Assembly (NCBI GenBank): GCA_017464645.1
Contig: JAFTZF010000028.1
Span: 1 to 14,601 of the forward strand
Direction of reading: 5' to 3'
DNA: 14,601 nucleotides
Origin: Lachnospiraceae bacterium
GTDB lineage: Bacteria; Bacillota_A; Clostridia; Lachnospirales; Lachnospiraceae
The first letter of the stretch is position 1. Each line of letters opens with the position of its first letter. Both the position numbers and the translations under genes were made by a program. Below, one piece after another: positions 12,634 through 14,601 of the stretch. Under the pieces are notes generated by a model that did not search any database, was not told the DNA's origin, and saw nothing but the letters and a program-made list of their open reading frames with translations.

Positions 12634-13482
12634 TCATGAAAGATTCAGCAGCACCAACGCTACCAGTATCACGCCCAGAGCCGCCAGCTTCCGCCGGCTG
12701 ATGCGCTCCTTGAATAAAAGCATGCTTGCCACACTGATCACAATAATCGTGGCCACGCTGTACACGGGGTACACCACCACGGCCGGCACTGCCCCCAGGG
12801 AGAGCAAGAGAAATCGGGCAGAAAAGTAATTGGGCACACCCAGGAGCACACCAAACCATAAATCCTTTCCGCAGATCTTCTTTTTATTCTTCAGACTCAC
12901 AAAGAAAGCCGCCAGCAAGGCCGCCAAAAAGGTATAAAACAGATAGTGATCCTCGAAGGCTGCACTGGCCGTCTTATCGTAGATATTTGCCATGGAGTCC
13001 GTCAGACCGCTGCACAGCAGCAAAACAATGAGCCATATCTTCTGGCTCTGACCGCCCTCCGACTGCTCCTCCTTCTCAAAATGAATCATTACGATCGCTG
13101 CCACTGCCAGGCCCATGCCGATCAGCTGCAGTACCTCCGGCTGCTCCCGGAAAACAAGCATGGCCATGAGAATCGGCACCAGTACGCCCAGCCGCTGGAA
13201 CGTGGAGGACAGAACCACACCGTTCCTGCGCATATTATTCTGGAGCAGTACGAAATTTACCAGGAACAGAATTCCGTTGAGAATGCCCAGGGAAACGGCA
13301 AGTCCCACACCGCTCCCGGTGGTAAACAATTTTGTGTTCCCCATAAACAGCCGCGCCATAATCAGGCAGACTGCATAATTGCTCATGAACATGCCCATGT
13401 TGTTCTCCACATGCTTTTCACTAAATCGAAGCACCAGGGAAACCAGGGCGCTGCTGGCAATGGCCAATAATAAATAACCCAT
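12634..13482 (-). CDS. DMT/EamA-family membrane transporter
   Basis: Drug/metabolite-transporter superfamily protein, 282 aa, with about ten hydrophobic helices in two EamA-like halves. The first half ends near the polar EKEEQSEGGQSQK linker around residue 140; the second ends with FKERISRRKLAALGVILVALV, a typical EamA C-terminus. The ATG at 13482 is preceded by AAAGGAG; an in-frame ATG 18 codons upstream lacks a ribosome binding site and would add a charged, non-homologous stretch. It lies downstream of the GH2 gene but is separated by a terminator and has an extended -10 promoter. The substrate is unknown; family members export amino acids, sugars-phosphates or drugs, among others. Confidence 0.85.
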   Translation of the reverse strand: MGYLLLAIASSALVSLVLRFSEKHVENNMGMFMSNYAVCLIMARLFMGNTKLFTTGSGVGLAVSLGILNGILFLVNFVLLQNNMRRNGVVLSSTFQRLGVLVPILMAMLVFREQPEVLQLIGMGLAVAAIVMIHFEKEEQSEGGQSQKIWLIVLLLCSGLTDSMANIYDKTASAAFEDHYLFYTFLAALLAAFFVSLKNKKKICGKDLWFGVLLGVPNYFSARFLLLSLGAVPAVVVYPVYSVATIIVISVASMLLFKERISRRKLAALGVILVALVLLNLS

Positions 13483-13519
13483 CTTTCTTCTCCTTTGGGA
13501 TTTTTCTTTTCTGACATCT

Positions 13520-13528
13520 ATTATAACA
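13520..13528 (-). promoter_or_regulatory. Extended -10 promoter of the transporter gene
   Basis: On the minus strand TGTTATAAT (13528-13520) is a perfect extended -10 element. The -35 position falls inside the upstream terminator stem and matches poorly, so the TG element probably compensates. Confidence 0.55.
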
Positions 13529-13535
13529 GAAAACA

Positions 13536-13569
13536 AGAAGCCGGTACAGAAAATTCCGTACCGGCTTCT
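13536..13569 (-). terminator. Terminator of the GH2 beta-galactosidase gene
   Basis: AGAAGCCGGTAC (13536-13547) and GTACCGGCTTCT (13558-13569) form a perfect 12-bp GC-rich stem. On the minus strand it is followed by TGTTTTCTG. It lies about 40 bases after the GH2 stop and directly upstream of the transporter promoter. Confidence 0.8.
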
Positions 13570-13608
13570 CGCTTACACTTTTATTACACTTTTTATTATT
13601 GGGGATTG

Positions 13609-14601
13609 CTATTTTTTAATCTTGATCAGCTGAGCGTTCAGGCTCTCCAGGAATCCTTCCGGCATCATGGAGCCTGCCATTTCCATCATCTTTTCCGGTG
13701 ACATGGTCTTCATCATATCCCACATGCCTTCTCCCGGCACCAGCTGCATATTCATGGCCAGTTTCACCGCCTTTGTCATTACACCCATGGCCTCTTCATT
13801 TTTAGCGATCTCCTCCATGGTGTCCCGCACACTGTACATGCCCTCAGGGAACTCCATGGGCGCCTTCAGATCCAGGTCTCCTACAGTCTTGAACCAGTTG
13901 GCCACACCTTCTGCCCGCTCATTCACATCAGGCAGCACATAGATGGAAGGCTCTTTCTCCACCTTCTCCAATGTCATAGTGTCTTTACAATTTCCTGCTT
14001 CAGCCACAATAGTATTAAAGCCTTCTGTTAGGGCTACTTCGAATACAAATACCTTGTCTGCAGTCTGCTTGCCAACTTCTGTTCCATTCAGGTACAAGGT
14101 CACCTCCGGCTGATTGGAGTACACACGGATCCGGGTGGTCTCCCCTGCTCGCTGGGCATAGCGCTTGCCGCACAGATGCACCATGGGCTCCTTGTTCCAG
14201 TATGCCTTATAAATATAATAGCTGTCCTTCCTGGTCTTGCGGTCCATGGTGACCAGACCCTTGTTATTTCTTCCGGCTACACCGCCCTCGTCTCTGGCCG
14301 CACACCCAAAGTCAAACATGTTCCATACATGACTGGACCAGATCCAGGGCCGCTCATCCAGTACCTTGGCCATGTGCTCATGATACAGGGCCTGATATTC
14401 CTCACTGTAGTCCTTGCAGGCCGGATTGGGACCGTGATAGGTAATGATACCCTCACAGCCGTACTCTGACACACCCAGACAAATGTTGGGATGCACCTGA
14501 TGAAAATGATCCAGCCAGGGACCATTGTCCTCCATCTTGCCGCCGTACCATCCAAAGTAGTGGTTGTAGCTCTCGGTATAGGTAATATAGTTCATGGGAC
14601 C
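13609..14601 (-). CDS. GH2 beta-galactosidase, C-terminal part, cut by window end
   Basis: The frame is open to the window edge (331 codons including the stop), so the N-terminal part lies beyond it. The fragment contains the end of a GH2 TIM barrel: NHYFGWYGG and GVSEYGCEG, whose Glu is the expected catalytic nucleophile, then WSSHVWNMFDFG. A beta-sandwich region with LYLNGTEVGKQTAD and VFVFEVALTEGFNTI, similar to the DUF4982-type domain of such enzymes, follows. The last roughly 60 residues form an unusual methionine-rich helical tail (MTKAVKLAMNMQ, MWDMMKTMSPEKMMEMAGSMM). No secretion signal can be judged from this part. The likely role is beta-galactoside hydrolysis; the exact substrate is uncertain. 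An independent terminator follows. Confidence 0.87.
   Translation of the reverse strand, partial: GPMNYITYTESYNHYFGWYGGKMEDNGPWLDHFHQVHPNICLGVSEYGCEGIITYHGPNPACKDYSEEYQALYHEHMAKVLDERPWIWSSHVWNMFDFGCAARDEGGVAGRNNKGLVTMDRKTRKDSYYIYKAYWNKEPMVHLCGKRYAQRAGETTRIRVYSNQPEVTLYLNGTEVGKQTADKVFVFEVALTEGFNTIVAEAGNCKDTMTLEKVEKEPSIYVLPDVNERAEGVANWFKTVGDLDLKAPMEFPEGMYSVRDTMEEIAKNEEAMGVMTKAVKLAMNMQLVPGEGMWDMMKTMSPEKMMEMAGSMMPEGFLESLNAQLIKIKK

Noticed and set aside
1..14601. CRISPR array, tRNA, rRNA or transposase gene
   Set aside because: No regular direct repeats with spacers, no tRNA cloverleaf/T-loop signature, no rRNA segments and no transposase or integrase motif were found.

Overview
The window looks like chromosome of a gut Clostridia, most probably Lachnospiraceae. 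The grounds are the Firmicutes-type AGGAGG ribosome binding sites, TTGnnn-N17-TATAAT promoters, U-tract terminators and protein families: a SigV/RsiV-like pair, PrsW, a GH4 alpha-galactosidase, a GH2 beta-galactosidase and type II IlvE. The genus cannot be read from the sequence.

Left part (1-3441), all minus strand. The first codons of an unidentified gene leave the window at position 1. They sit behind a long leader with hairpins and a 12-bp perfect inverted repeat. An ECF sigma factor and its RsiV-like membrane anti-sigma factor overlap, have an ECF-type promoter and end in a very long terminator hairpin. A DAACS-type Na+/dicarboxylate or amino-acid symporter follows, with its own promoter and terminator.

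Middle part (3528-8477). A tight minus-strand run reads RluA-family pseudouridine synthase, PrsW-type intramembrane protease, a two-repeat lipoprotein and an ApbE-type flavin transferase. The last two lie 2 bp apart and suggest a surface flavin/redox pair, although the lipoprotein repeats lack the canonical flavinylation motif. Divergently, on plus, an alpha/beta hydrolase and a 78-aa protein form a small operon.

Accessory part (8475-11449). This module holds an AraC-type regulator, a wrecked alpha/beta-hydrolase (esterase) gene overlapping its 3' end, and a divergent, intact GH4 alpha-galactosidase (MelA-like). Near-identical sequences in inverted orientation bound it, and a third related copy lies inside. 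It looks like a mobilised or inserted alpha-galactoside module that is partly decayed.

Right part (11454-14601), minus strand: branched-chain aminotransferase IlvE with its own promoter, 5' hairpin and terminator; a DMT/EamA-type transporter; and the C-terminal part of a GH2 beta-galactosidase with a methionine-rich tail, cut by the window end.

The least explained elements are the lipoprotein/ApbE pair, the inverted repeats around the alpha-galactoside module, and the leader at the left edge.
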